Shown one piece after another: positions 44,294 through 52,735 of a stretch of DNA of 64,000 bases. The notes under the pieces are model-generated. The model saw only the letters and a program-made list of their open reading frames with translations. It searched no databases and was not told the DNA's origin. A program made the translations under genes and the position numbers. This stretch comes from Streptacidiphilus melanogenes (GTDB taxonomy: Bacteria; Actinomycetota; Actinomycetes; Streptomycetales; Streptomycetaceae), in the NCBI RefSeq assembly GCF_000787835.1, contig NZ_BBPP01000005.1, forward strand, positions 73,315 through 137,314, given 5' to 3'. Positions within the stretch are counted from its first letter, which is position 1; each line of letters starts with the position of its first letter.

Positions 44294-44398
44294 AGGGGCG
44301 CGGGGAACCGCGCGACGAGCCAACGGCGTGCAGATGGTCCCCCGGCAACAGGGCCATCCGCACGTCAATGGGTTGCTCGCGCCGCTCCTCGCGCCCCT
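44294..44398. repeat. Streptomycete intergenic repeat-like element
   Basis: A gene-free stretch bounded by perfect 9-bp inverted ends, AGGGGCGCG (44294-44302) and CGCGCCCCT (44390-44398). The left end with GGGGAACCGCGCGAC closely resembles a motif that recurs in many intergenic regions of Streptomyces genomes. That it is dispersed is recalled knowledge; only one copy is present in this window. Confidence 0.5.
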
Positions 44399-44473
44399 GG
44401 GTGTTGCAGCCGCGCCTTGGAGCGCAGGTCTGCCTGGTCGCGCCGACGCGCCGGAGGCGCAGATGGGTACAGC

Positions 44474-44506
44474 CCCGCGCGCGGAGGCGGTGCAGCCGCG
44501 CGCGGG
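44474..44506. terminator. Bidirectional terminator between the acetyltransferase and GT4 genes
   Basis: A perfect 10-bp stem of G and C (44474-44483 with 44497-44506), loop of 13, 15 bp beyond the stop of the minus-strand glycosyltransferase gene. Confidence 0.6.
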
Positions 44507-44521
44507 AGCGGGGGTTCGGCG

Positions 44522-47185
44522 TTACTGCAGGAAGCTGCTCAGCGCAGCGGCCGTGCGGCGGCCGTCGTGGTTCTCGCGGACGAAGGCGAGGGACTCCGCG
44601 CCGATGCGGGCGCCTGCCGCGCGGTCGTCCAGGAGGGACTCCACCGCCTCGCGGAGCGTCGCGCTGGTCGCGTTGACGATCGGCAGCGGGCCGGTGAGCG
44701 CGGAGACCTCGTCGGAGATGTAGCAGAGGACCGGCCGCCCGGCCGCCATCGCCTCGCAGGAGAACGTGCCGTAGGCGCCGATCGCGAACTGGTCGACCAC
44801 GATGTCCGCGGTCTTGATCCTGCGGCGGACCTCCTCCCACGGGACGCCCTCCAGCAACTGGAAGTCGATCGCGCCCTTGTCGTGCAGCTCCTGCAGGACG
44901 GGGAGGATGCGGCCGCTGCCCTTCGTCCAGCGCTTGGACGGGGCGTGCACCACGACGGGGCGCCTGCGCTCCAGCACGGGTGCGTCGCTCGCCCAGGACT
45001 CGACGTCGACGACCAGCGGGGTCCACGTCGCCCACGGCAGGTCGACCAGCAGGTCGGGGGTCGTGACGAAGACGGGGAGGCCGGAGTCCGCGGCCGTCCT
45101 GCGGTTCCGCTCGGCGATCGTGGTCATCAGGGCGACCTGGTCCTCGGGGGCGTCGCGGAACAGCGACTCCGCGTGGCGCTCGAGGTGGCGGCCGGGGTGG
45201 CGGATCTCGCTGCCGTGGGCCAGCAGCGCCACCTTCAGCCCGGCCGACCGCAGCGCGGGGAGGTCCGCGCCGATGTGGTCGCCGTTGAGGGTGCCGAGGA
45301 CCGGGCGGAAGGCGTCCGCCAGGAGGTGGGTGTACCGGCCGGAGAGGACCCTGCGGACCTGCTCGACCTGGACCTCCACCGAACCGAGCCGGCCGTTGTC
45401 GAGGTAGGCGTCCGCGGGGTAGCCGAAGCCGGTCGCGCTGCTGGCCATCACCACCTCGCAGGAGACGTCCTCCCGCTCGCGGCTGACCGCCGAGGCGAAC
45501 GCGGCCAGCTGGCCCGCGTAGTTGGCGATGCCCATGCCCAGCCGGACGCCCTCGTCGTCCGAGGCCGCCAGAGGGCGCCAGCGGTTGTACGACGCCGTGC
45601 CGTCCTCGCTCTGCGCGGGGCGCTGGACCTGCTCGGTGATCGTCCACGGGACGTCGGGGCGGGCGATCTCGGGGCCGGTGCCGGCCAGTCGGCGGTAGAG
45701 GTCGAGCAGCGCGCCGGACTGGGCCTCCCAGGAGAGCTCGGCCAGCAGCGGCTCGGTGATCCGCTCCGCGAGGGTGTCGCGGGAGGCGACGGCCTTGGCG
45801 GCCGCCTCCGCGAAGGAGACCGCGTCGCCGGCGGTGAAGATCTCGCCGATGCCGTGCTCCTCGGTGAAGGCGCGGACCGTCTTCACGTCGCTGGCCAGCA
45901 CCGGCAGGCCCGCGTGCAGGTACTCGGCCATCTTCGTCGGCAGCGACAGCTCGCAGTTGGGCGTGCGCCGGAACGGGATCAGGCCGAGGTCGGCCGAGGC
46001 GATGTAGTCCGCGACGGCGTGCTGCGGCACATAGGGGAGGACGTGCACGCGGTCGGCCGCCCCCACCTCCGCCGCCTGGTCCAGCAGCTCCTGCACGAAC
46101 GGGTTCTGGCGGTTGGTCACCAGCGCGAGGTGCACCTCGGGCAGCTCGCCGAGGCCCGCGACGACGGTCTCCAGGCCGCGCTGACGGTCCACCCAGCCCG
46201 CGTAGACGAGCAGCGGGACGCTGTCGTCGAGCCCGCACAGCCCGCGCACGCCGGTGCCGGGCACATCCACCCCGACCGCCTCGCGGACCGGCGTGTTGGC
46301 CACGACCAGCGGCGTCTCGGACAGGTGGTGCGCCTCGCGCAGCAGTGTGGCGATCTCCGGGGAGACGGTGACGACCGCGTCGGCCTTGCCGATGAACTCC
46401 GACTCCAGTGCCGGGTAGGCGGCGTGACGCAGCGGGTTGCCCCACTCGACGCCTGCCACGTACTCGTGCGAGTCGTAGAGCCAGGAGCAGCGGTGTCCGG
46501 CGGCCCAGAGGCGGGCGGCGCTGTGCGCGGCGGGGACCAGCATGGTGACGTCGTTGGCGTGGATGACGTGCGGGCGGAACTTCTCGATCGTCGGGCCGAA
46601 GGCCAGGTCCAGGTCGAGCAGTTCGGGCCAGTCCAGGCGCCACTCGCCGACCGGCACGGCCGGGTCCGACTGGTGGCGGCCCTCCCAGCGGTAGGCCCAG
46701 TTGCGCGCCCGGTAGACCGTGCGGCGGGCGCGCAGCACGGCCTTGAGGGTGTTGCGGCGCAGTGCCGCCCGGCCCTCCCGCTGGAGCGTGCCGACCTCGG
46801 CGCTCTGCGCGCGGTCCCAGGTGCGGTGCGCGGCCTGGTAGCGCTTGAGCGCCTCGCTGTCGTCGAGGCGGAAGCGGGTGACCATACTGCGCAGGCCGCG
46901 TTCACGGTCGTGGGCGACCTGGCGGCGCACGTTGTGCCAGACCGGCACCCGGACCACCTCGACGGGGCCCATCCAGGAGCGCTCCACGCGCCCGCTGCGG
47001 CTGCGCCCGAGCAGCAGGACCCGCCAGCCCTCCCGGGCGGCGGCGATCGCCGTCTTCTGCACCCGGGAGTCACCGGTGATGCCGTTGCCCACGATGACGG
47101 CCAGCCGGGGCCGGTCGTCGACCTCTTCCACCTGGTCCTGCTGCTCCGCGTTCACCTGCGGTCGAGCCTCTCGCTTTGAAGTCAC
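44522..47185 (-). CDS. Two-domain glycosyltransferase (GT4 + GT4-like)
   Basis: An 887-residue cytoplasmic protein. The first half (about 25-510) is a complete GT4: RLAVIVGNGITGDSRVQKTA at the N-terminal Rossmann domain, a helical insert rich in Arg (150-220), HANDVTML, and the donor site CELSLPTKMAEYLHAGLPVLASD. The second half (about 545-887) repeats a GT-B layout with VVHAPSKRWTKGS and GAYGTFSCEAMAAGRPVLCYISDE near its end, but its N-terminal part is less typical. The two halves may add two consecutive sugars. Last gene of the operon, 57 bp after the sugar dehydrogenase. GTG start. Confidence 0.8.
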   Translation of the reverse strand: MTSKREARPQVNAEQQDQVEEVDDRPRLAVIVGNGITGDSRVQKTAIAAAREGWRVLLLGRSRSGRVERSWMGPVEVVRVPVWHNVRRQVAHDRERGLRSMVTRFRLDDSEALKRYQAAHRTWDRAQSAEVGTLQREGRAALRRNTLKAVLRARRTVYRARNWAYRWEGRHQSDPAVPVGEWRLDWPELLDLDLAFGPTIEKFRPHVIHANDVTMLVPAAHSAARLWAAGHRCSWLYDSHEYVAGVEWGNPLRHAAYPALESEFIGKADAVVTVSPEIATLLREAHHLSETPLVVANTPVREAVGVDVPGTGVRGLCGLDDSVPLLVYAGWVDRQRGLETVVAGLGELPEVHLALVTNRQNPFVQELLDQAAEVGAADRVHVLPYVPQHAVADYIASADLGLIPFRRTPNCELSLPTKMAEYLHAGLPVLASDVKTVRAFTEEHGIGEIFTAGDAVSFAEAAAKAVASRDTLAERITEPLLAELSWEAQSGALLDLYRRLAGTGPEIARPDVPWTITEQVQRPAQSEDGTASYNRWRPLAASDDEGVRLGMGIANYAGQLAAFASAVSREREDVSCEVVMASSATGFGYPADAYLDNGRLGSVEVQVEQVRRVLSGRYTHLLADAFRPVLGTLNGDHIGADLPALRSAGLKVALLAHGSEIRHPGRHLERHAESLFRDAPEDQVALMTTIAERNRRTAADSGLPVFVTTPDLLVDLPWATWTPLVVDVESWASDAPVLERRRPVVVHAPSKRWTKGSGRILPVLQELHDKGAIDFQLLEGVPWEEVRRRIKTADIVVDQFAIGAYGTFSCEAMAAGRPVLCYISDEVSALTGPLPIVNATSATLREAVESLLDDRAAGARIGAESLAFVRENHDGRRTAAALSSFLQ

Positions 47186-47242
47186 AGCCTGTTCCCCCCT
47201 GCCGGCGGAGCCTGGTCCGGCCCCGCCGGTTCGGCCCGCCGG

Positions 47243-48526
47243 TCAGCCGCCGATGACGACGCGGCGCACACCTTCCCAGCGCGCCGGGTCGGTGGTGCGG
47301 CGGCCGTCGATCAGCGCCCGGACCCCGGGCAGGTCGGCGGCGCCGAGCATCTGGTACTCGGCGTGGTCCGCCTGGATCACGGCCGCCGTCACCGGCTCGC
47401 CGCGGTGCGGCGGCAGGCCGAGGGCGACCAGTTCGGTCTCGGTGTAGAGCGGGTCGCTGACGTAGGGGACCGCGCCGCGCTCGCGCAGGGCCGCCACGGT
47501 CGGGAAGACGCCGGAGAACGCCGTCTCCTTGACCCCGCCGCGGTAGGCCGCGCCGAGCACCAGCACGTGCGCGCCCTCCAGGTCGCCGTACGCCTCGGCC
47601 AGCAGGTCCACCGCGTAGGCGGGCATGTCGGCGTTGGCCGCGCGGGCCGAGGAGACGACGGTGGCCTCCGGGTCGTTCCACAGGTACAGCCGCGGGTAGA
47701 CCGGGATGCAGTGCCCGCCGACGGCGATGCCGGGGGTGTGGATGTGGCTGTAGGGCTGGCTGTTGCAGGCCGCGATGACTTGGGCGATGTCCACGCCGAC
47801 CCGGTCGGCGAAACGCGCGAACTGGTTGGCCAGTCCGATGTTGACGTCGCGGTAGGTGGTCTCGGCCAGCTTGGCCAGCTCGGCGGCCTCGGCCGAGCCG
47901 AGGTCCCAGACGCCGTTGGGGCGCGGCAGCTCGGGGCGCACGTCGAAGTCCAGGGCGGCCTCGTAGAAGGCACGGCCGGCCTCGGCGGAGGCGGCGTCGA
48001 TGCCGCCGATCAGCTTGGGATAGCGGCGCAGGTCCGCGAAGACCCGTCCGGTGAGCACCCGTTCGGGGCTGAAGACCAGGTGGAAGTCGCGTCCGGCGGT
48101 GAGCCCGGAGCCGCGCTCGAGCAGCGGCGCCCAGCGGTCGCGGGTGGTGCCGACCGGCAGCGTGGTCTCGTAGCAGACCAGGGTGCCCGGCTTCAGTCCG
48201 GCGGCGACCGCCTCGGTCGCGGCGTCGAGCAGCGAGAAGTCCGGCGTGCCCTTGCCGTCGACGAAGAGCGGCACGACGAGCACCACGACCTCGCTCGCGG
48301 CCACCGCGGCCGCCGTGTCCGTGGTCGCGCTCAGCAGGCCGGCGGTGACCGCCTGCTTGAGGCGCAGGTCGAGTTCGGCCTCGCCGGGGAAGGGCTCGTT
48401 CCCGGCGTTGACCTGCTCGACGACGGCCGGGTTCACGTCCGCGCCGACGACCCGGTGGCCCTTCGCGGCGAACTGCACCGCCAGCGGGAGGCCGATCTTG
48501 CCGAGGGCGACTACGCAGACGTTCAC
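47243..48526 (-). CDS. UDP-N-acetylhexosamine 6-dehydrogenase (WbpA/WecC family)
   Basis: A 427-residue nucleotide-sugar dehydrogenase. The Rossmann motif is VVALGKIGLPLA, with a central ETTYRDVNIGLANQFARFADRVG and the catalytic Cys273 in AVGGHCIPVYP. These fit the UDP-GlcNAc/UDP-ManNAc dehydrogenase branch, not the UDP-glucose branch (GGGCLPKD). It would make the uronic acid that the next two enzymes oxidise and aminate. The GTG start overlaps the GT2 gene stop by 4 bp. Confidence 0.85.
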   Translation of the reverse strand: MNVCVVALGKIGLPLAVQFAAKGHRVVGADVNPAVVEQVNAGNEPFPGEAELDLRLKQAVTAGLLSATTDTAAAVAASEVVVLVVPLFVDGKGTPDFSLLDAATEAVAAGLKPGTLVCYETTLPVGTTRDRWAPLLERGSGLTAGRDFHLVFSPERVLTGRVFADLRRYPKLIGGIDAASAEAGRAFYEAALDFDVRPELPRPNGVWDLGSAEAAELAKLAETTYRDVNIGLANQFARFADRVGVDIAQVIAACNSQPYSHIHTPGIAVGGHCIPVYPRLYLWNDPEATVVSSARAANADMPAYAVDLLAEAYGDLEGAHVLVLGAAYRGGVKETAFSGVFPTVAALRERGAVPYVSDPLYTETELVALGLPPHRGEPVTAAVIQADHAEYQMLGAADLPGVRALIDGRRTTDPARWEGVRRVVIGG

Positions 48527-50370
48527 GCGGTTGTTCCTTCCTGGGCGGCGCGCGGGGTGGGGCGCAGCCGTCGTTTCAACGAGCGGACCAGGCTCAGCAC
48601 GGCGACCGAGAGCTGCATCTCGCCCTCGGGACCGACCGTCGCGGAGACCCGGAAGAGTTGGGGACCGCGCCAGGCGCGCAGCTTGGCGGGCCTGACGCAG
48701 CGGACGGGCTGCACCTCGTGCGTGCGGCCGCCCGTGGTGGCCCGGCCGTGCAGCCGCAGCCGCACCGACCACGGCCCGTTCGCCGCGCCGAGGTGGGCCT
48801 GCCGCAGCAGCAGGCCGAGCGGGACCCGCGCGGTGAGCAAGGTCCCGCCGTCGGGCGTGGCAGCGTACGACACGAAGGCCTGGTGGGCGACGAACTGCTC
48901 GCCCGCGGGGCCGGAGCCGCCCGGACGGAAGGTCTCCACCCAGGCGCGGGCGACCGGCCCGCCGTAGCCCGGGAGCGGGCTGCGTGCGGTGAGGGTCAGG
49001 CAGGGACGGCGGCGGGCGTCCAGCGCCAGCTCGGCGGTCAGTCCTTCCAGGCGGGTCAGCGACTCGTCCGTCTCGAAGAACCGGTCGTCGATGCGGAGTC
49101 GGGCGTCGCCCAGGGCCGGGTGGTCCAGCAGGGCGCGCTCGCCCCGGACCACCAGCGGTGGCTGCGGGTGCTCCTGCTCGAAGCGCAGTGCGGCGAGCAC
49201 CGCGTCCACCTCGCCCGCGCGGGCCAGCAGCAGCCGGATCCGGGCCGCGGCGGGCACCCTGAGCAGCACCTCCTCGCTCGCGTGCGCGCCGACCAGCGTC
49301 CCGACACGCGAGACGATCCGTTCCTGCACCTCGCGGTCCAGCTCCAGCAGCGCCGGGCCGAGGATGTCCGCGAGCTCGCCCTCCAGGTGGCGGCGGTGCA
49401 CGCGGTCGCGGGCCTCGGGGGAGTCGGCGAGCTTCCCGGTCAGCGCCATGATCCGCTCGGTGCCGAGCAGACGCGGCTCCGGGCCGCCCCGGTAGGTGAT
49501 GTTGCCGGCGTTGTAGCGGCGGACCGCGTAGTAGTAGTCGTAGTCGTTGAGGATCGACACCGGCCCGGCCGCGAACAGCGCCGCCAGGGTGAACGGCTGG
49601 TCGCTCAGGACGGGCAGGTCCTCGTCGTAGCGGAGCCCGAGCCGCTCGATCAGCGCGCGGCGGAACAGCTTGGTGTTCGACAGCGCCCAGGCCAGCGGGG
49701 AGTTGCCGAGCGTGGCGTCGTGACGCTGCCGCTGGAACGCGGCCTTGGGCACCCACCGCCCGTTGAGGCCGACCATCCGGCCGGCCACGACGTCGGTGCC
49801 GTGGGTGTCGGCGGCGGTGACGAGGCGTTCGAGCGCCTCGGGGCCCAGGTGGTCGTCGGCGCCCAGGAAGAAGACGTAGCGCCCGCGGGCCAGTTCCAGC
49901 CCGCGGTTGCTCGGGGCGGCCGGTCCGCCTGAGTTGGCCTGGTGGACCACGTCGACCAGGCCGGGGTGCTCCGAGGCGAACGCGTCCAGCGCCGCGCCGC
50001 TGCCGTCGGTCGAGCCGTCGTCGACGGTGACGATCTGCATCCGGTCCGTGCCGAGCGTCTGCGCGAGCAGCGACTCCAGGCAGGTGGTCAGGTACGGCAT
50101 GGTGTTGTACACCGCGACGATGACGGTGACGTCCGGTTGCGCCGGACCGGACGGGCCCGCCTGCGCGGGCACGTGGGCGCCCGCGTCGGGCCCGCCCCCT
50201 TCGGAGGCCGCGAGGGCCGTGGCCGCCTCGGCTGCGGCGGTCGGCGGGGATGTCGTAACCGGAGCGCTCCCAGCTGCCGGTCCGACCGCCCGTCCGACCG
50301 CCTCCGCGACCGCCGGCCCCACGGGGGCCGGTGTCGCGTCCTGCTCGGCGACGTTCGTCCGCGCGTTCAC
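48523..50370 (-). CDS. GT2 glycosyltransferase with C-terminal extension
   Basis: A 615-residue protein. An Ala/Pro-rich N-terminus (about 80 residues) leads to a GT2 GT-A domain (about 85-310) with VTVIVAVYNTMPYL, TVDDGSTDGSG, the GADD metal motif (VFFLGADDHLG) and SDQPF as the putative catalytic region. The remaining 300 residues are helical and then beta-rich, as in several teichoic-acid-type and capsule GT2 enzymes. No transmembrane helices. GTG start overlaps the oxidoreductase stop (4 bp), and its own stop overlaps the dehydrogenase start. Confidence 0.82.
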   Translation of the reverse strand: MNARTNVAEQDATPAPVGPAVAEAVGRAVGPAAGSAPVTTSPPTAAAEAATALAASEGGGPDAGAHVPAQAGPSGPAQPDVTVIVAVYNTMPYLTTCLESLLAQTLGTDRMQIVTVDDGSTDGSGAALDAFASEHPGLVDVVHQANSGGPAAPSNRGLELARGRYVFFLGADDHLGPEALERLVTAADTHGTDVVAGRMVGLNGRWVPKAAFQRQRHDATLGNSPLAWALSNTKLFRRALIERLGLRYDEDLPVLSDQPFTLAALFAAGPVSILNDYDYYYAVRRYNAGNITYRGGPEPRLLGTERIMALTGKLADSPEARDRVHRRHLEGELADILGPALLELDREVQERIVSRVGTLVGAHASEEVLLRVPAAARIRLLLARAGEVDAVLAALRFEQEHPQPPLVVRGERALLDHPALGDARLRIDDRFFETDESLTRLEGLTAELALDARRRPCLTLTARSPLPGYGGPVARAWVETFRPGGSGPAGEQFVAHQAFVSYAATPDGGTLLTARVPLGLLLRQAHLGAANGPWSVRLRLHGRATTGGRTHEVQPVRCVRPAKLRAWRGPQLFRVSATVGPEGEMQLSVAVLSLVRSLKRRLRPTPRAAQEGTTA

Positions 50371-51389
50371 GCGGCCGGTGTCCGGGCCGAGGGTATGCGG
50401 ATCGTCCCACCGGACTCGGCCGAGGCCAGGACGGCGGCGGAGACCTCCACCGTGCGCAGGCCCTGCCGCAGCGTGACGATGTCGGCGTCCTTGCCGGAGA
50501 CGGCGTCGCGGAAGCTCTCGTGCTCCACCAGCAGCGGCTCGCGCTTCGGGATCGCGAAACGGATCATGTCGCCCTCGGCGACGCCGCGGAAGGCGCGCAG
50601 CGCCTCCCACTCGGTGTCGATCGCGCCGTTGGCGTAGAAGGTCAGGTCGGCCGTCAGGGTGTCGGCGACGAAGCAGCCCTTGTCGCCGGTGACGACGGTG
50701 CGCCGCTCCTTGAGCGGGCTCAGCCAGTTGACCAGGTGGTTCACCATGGTGCCGTCGGCGAGGCGGCCGACCACGGCGACCATGTCCTCGTGCGGTCGGC
50801 CACTGCGGGAGACCGTGTGCGCGGCCACCGACTCGTACTCCTGGCCGGTCACCCAGCCGGTGAGGTCGATGTCGTGGGTGGCCAGGTCCTTGACCACGCC
50901 GACGTCGGCGATCCGGTGCGGGAACGGGCCCTGGCGGTGGGTCACCACCTGGTAGACCTCGCCGAGCTCGCCCGCCTCCAGGCGCCCGCGCAGGTTCTGC
51001 AGGGCGGGGTTGAACCGCTCGATGTGGCCGACCGCGCCGATCAGCCCGCGCGACTCGAAGGCCTCGACCAGGCGGCGTGCGCCCTCGACCGTGTCGGCCA
51101 GCGGCTTCTCGATCAGCACGTGGACGTCGGCCTCGGCGAGCGCCACGGCTATCTGCTCGTGCAGCGCGGTCGGGCAGGCCACCACCGCGTAGTCGATGCC
51201 CAGCGCGATCAGCTGCTGCACGTCCGGCACGACCGGGACGCCGCGCACGACACCGGCCGGGTCGGCCGCCGGGTCCACGACGCCGACCAGCTCCACGCCG
51301 GCCAGGCCGTCGAGCACCCGGTAGTGGTGACGTCCCATGGCGCCGACGCCGACCAGTCCGGCCCGCAGCGGCCGGTCCCCGGCGGTCAC
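50367..51389 (-). CDS. Gfo/Idh/MocA oxidoreductase (WbpB-like)
   Basis: A 340-residue NAD(P)-dependent sugar oxidoreductase. The N-terminal motif is GLVGVGAMGRHH, EKPLADTVEGA is the cofactor-site lysine region, and VVKDLATHDIDLTGWVTG carries the His/Asp of the active site. In the Wbp pathway WbpB oxidises C-3 of UDP-GlcNAc-uronate so that the aminotransferase can act. It lies between the aminotransferase and GT2 genes, with 4-bp overlaps on both sides. Confidence 0.82.
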   Translation of the reverse strand: MTAGDRPLRAGLVGVGAMGRHHYRVLDGLAGVELVGVVDPAADPAGVVRGVPVVPDVQQLIALGIDYAVVACPTALHEQIAVALAEADVHVLIEKPLADTVEGARRLVEAFESRGLIGAVGHIERFNPALQNLRGRLEAGELGEVYQVVTHRQGPFPHRIADVGVVKDLATHDIDLTGWVTGQEYESVAAHTVSRSGRPHEDMVAVVGRLADGTMVNHLVNWLSPLKERRTVVTGDKGCFVADTLTADLTFYANGAIDTEWEALRAFRGVAEGDMIRFAIPKREPLLVEHESFRDAVSGKDADIVTLRQGLRTVEVSAAVLASAESGGTIRIPSARTPAA

Positions 51390-52501
51390 TTCTCGGCTCC
51401 CGTCGTGATGTCCAGCGCGTTGCAGGCGGCGACGATCCGGTCCAGGTCGGGGTCCGTCAGCGACGGGTGCACCGGCAGCGACAGCACCTCGGCCGCCGCG
51501 CGCTCGGTCTCCGGCAGGTCCCAGGTCCGCTCGCTGGCGGGGCCCTGGGTCGCGTACGGGGTGAGCCGGTGGATCGGCGTCGGGTAGTAGACGGCGCTGC
51601 CGACGCCGACCGTTGCGAGCGCCCGCTGGGCCTCGTCGCGGTCGATGCCCTCGGGCACGCGCACCGTGTACTGGTGGTAGACGTGCTGGGCGCCCTCGGC
51701 GACCGGCGGGGTCACCAGCGTGGTGATGCCCGCGTCCAGCGCCTTGGCGTTGGTCCGGCGGCGCTCGGTCCACTCCGGGAGCCGGCCGAGCTGCACACGG
51801 CCGATCGCGGCGGAGACGTCCGTCATGCGCATGTTGGCGCCGACGATCTCGTTGGCGTAGCGCTGCTCCATGCCCTGGTTGCGCAGCAGCCGCACCCTGC
51901 GGGCGAGCTCCGCGTCGGCCGTGGTGACCATGCCGCCCTCCAGGGCGTGCATGTTCTTGGTCGGGTAGAAGCTGAAGCAGCCTGCCGTGCCGAAGGCACC
52001 TGCGGGCGTGCCGCCGAGCGAGGCCATGTGCGCCTGGGCGGCGTCCTCGACCAGGGCCAGGCCGTGGCGCTCGGCGAGGGCGCCGAGGCGGTCCATGGCG
52101 GCCGGGTGGCCGTAGAGGTGCACCGGCATGATGGCGGCGGTGCGCGGCGAGATCGCTGCGGCCGCGGCCTCGGGGTCGAGGCAGAAGCTGTCGCGCTCGA
52201 TGTCGGCGAAGACGGGCTCCGCGCCGACGAGCCGCACCGCGTTGGCGGTGGCGGCGAAGGAGAAGGACGGCACCACGACCTCGTCGCCGGGACCGACGCC
52301 CATCGCGAGCAGCGTCAATTGCAGCGCGGACGTCCCGGAGTTCACCGCCACACAGTGGCGGTCGCCGACGAGTCGGGAGAACTCCTCCTCGAATCCGGCG
52401 ACTTCCGGTCCTTGTACGACGTTCCCGCTTCGCAGGACTCGGACTGCGGCCTCGATCTCGGCTTCGCCGATCAACGGTTTGGCCACGGCGATCTGGATCA
52501 T
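51386..52501 (-). CDS. DegT/DnrJ/EryC1 sugar aminotransferase (WbpE-like)
   Basis: A 371-residue PLP-dependent aminotransferase. The PLP lysine is Lys182 in SFYPTKNMHALEGGMV. Other marks are VAVNSGTSALQLTLLAMGVGPGDEVVVPSFSFAATANA and VEDAAQAHMASLGG. In context it should transfer an amino group to C-3 of the UDP-3-keto-uronic acid. ATG 52501 has GGAG 7 bases upstream; an in-frame ATG at 52540 has none. First gene of the five-gene operon running to 44522. Confidence 0.87.
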   Translation of the reverse strand: MIQIAVAKPLIGEAEIEAAVRVLRSGNVVQGPEVAGFEEEFSRLVGDRHCVAVNSGTSALQLTLLAMGVGPGDEVVVPSFSFAATANAVRLVGAEPVFADIERDSFCLDPEAAAAAISPRTAAIMPVHLYGHPAAMDRLGALAERHGLALVEDAAQAHMASLGGTPAGAFGTAGCFSFYPTKNMHALEGGMVTTADAELARRVRLLRNQGMEQRYANEIVGANMRMTDVSAAIGRVQLGRLPEWTERRRTNAKALDAGITTLVTPPVAEGAQHVYHQYTVRVPEGIDRDEAQRALATVGVGSAVYYPTPIHRLTPYATQGPASERTWDLPETERAAAEVLSLPVHPSLTDPDLDRIVAACNALDITTGAEK

Positions 52502-52735
52502 TTCTTGCTCCGGCACCTGTGCTTCCTCTCCAGAAAGCATGAAGTAACAGGCGTATCCGCATCGCAAACAAGATTTTTCTGCAATGCGGTCACGGCGGGC
52601 ACAGCATATAAGAGCTCCGCGACCGGGCAAGAGGGGTGTAAGAATTTCTTTGACCCGCTCTGACCTGCGTGTTTGTTTGGATTAAACCTGGAATTCAGCG
52701 AAAAGGGTCTCATTCTTAAGAGGGCCAACAACAGT
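52502..52735. promoter_or_regulatory. AT-rich promoter region of the nucleotide-sugar operon
   Basis: 234 bp, among the least GC-rich stretches here, between the end of the steroid SDR gene and the aminotransferase start. On the minus strand a TTGCCC (52625-52630) and TATGCT (52603-52608) lie 16 bp apart, giving a leader of about 100 bases. Confidence 0.4.

Noticed and set aside
41649-46643. A 1664-residue open frame on the minus strand, and a similar 1558-residue frame on the plus strand (42503-47179)
   Set aside because: Both run antisense or out of frame through several recognisable genes; they are low-complexity Arg/Gly/Pro-rich translations caused by high GC at third positions.
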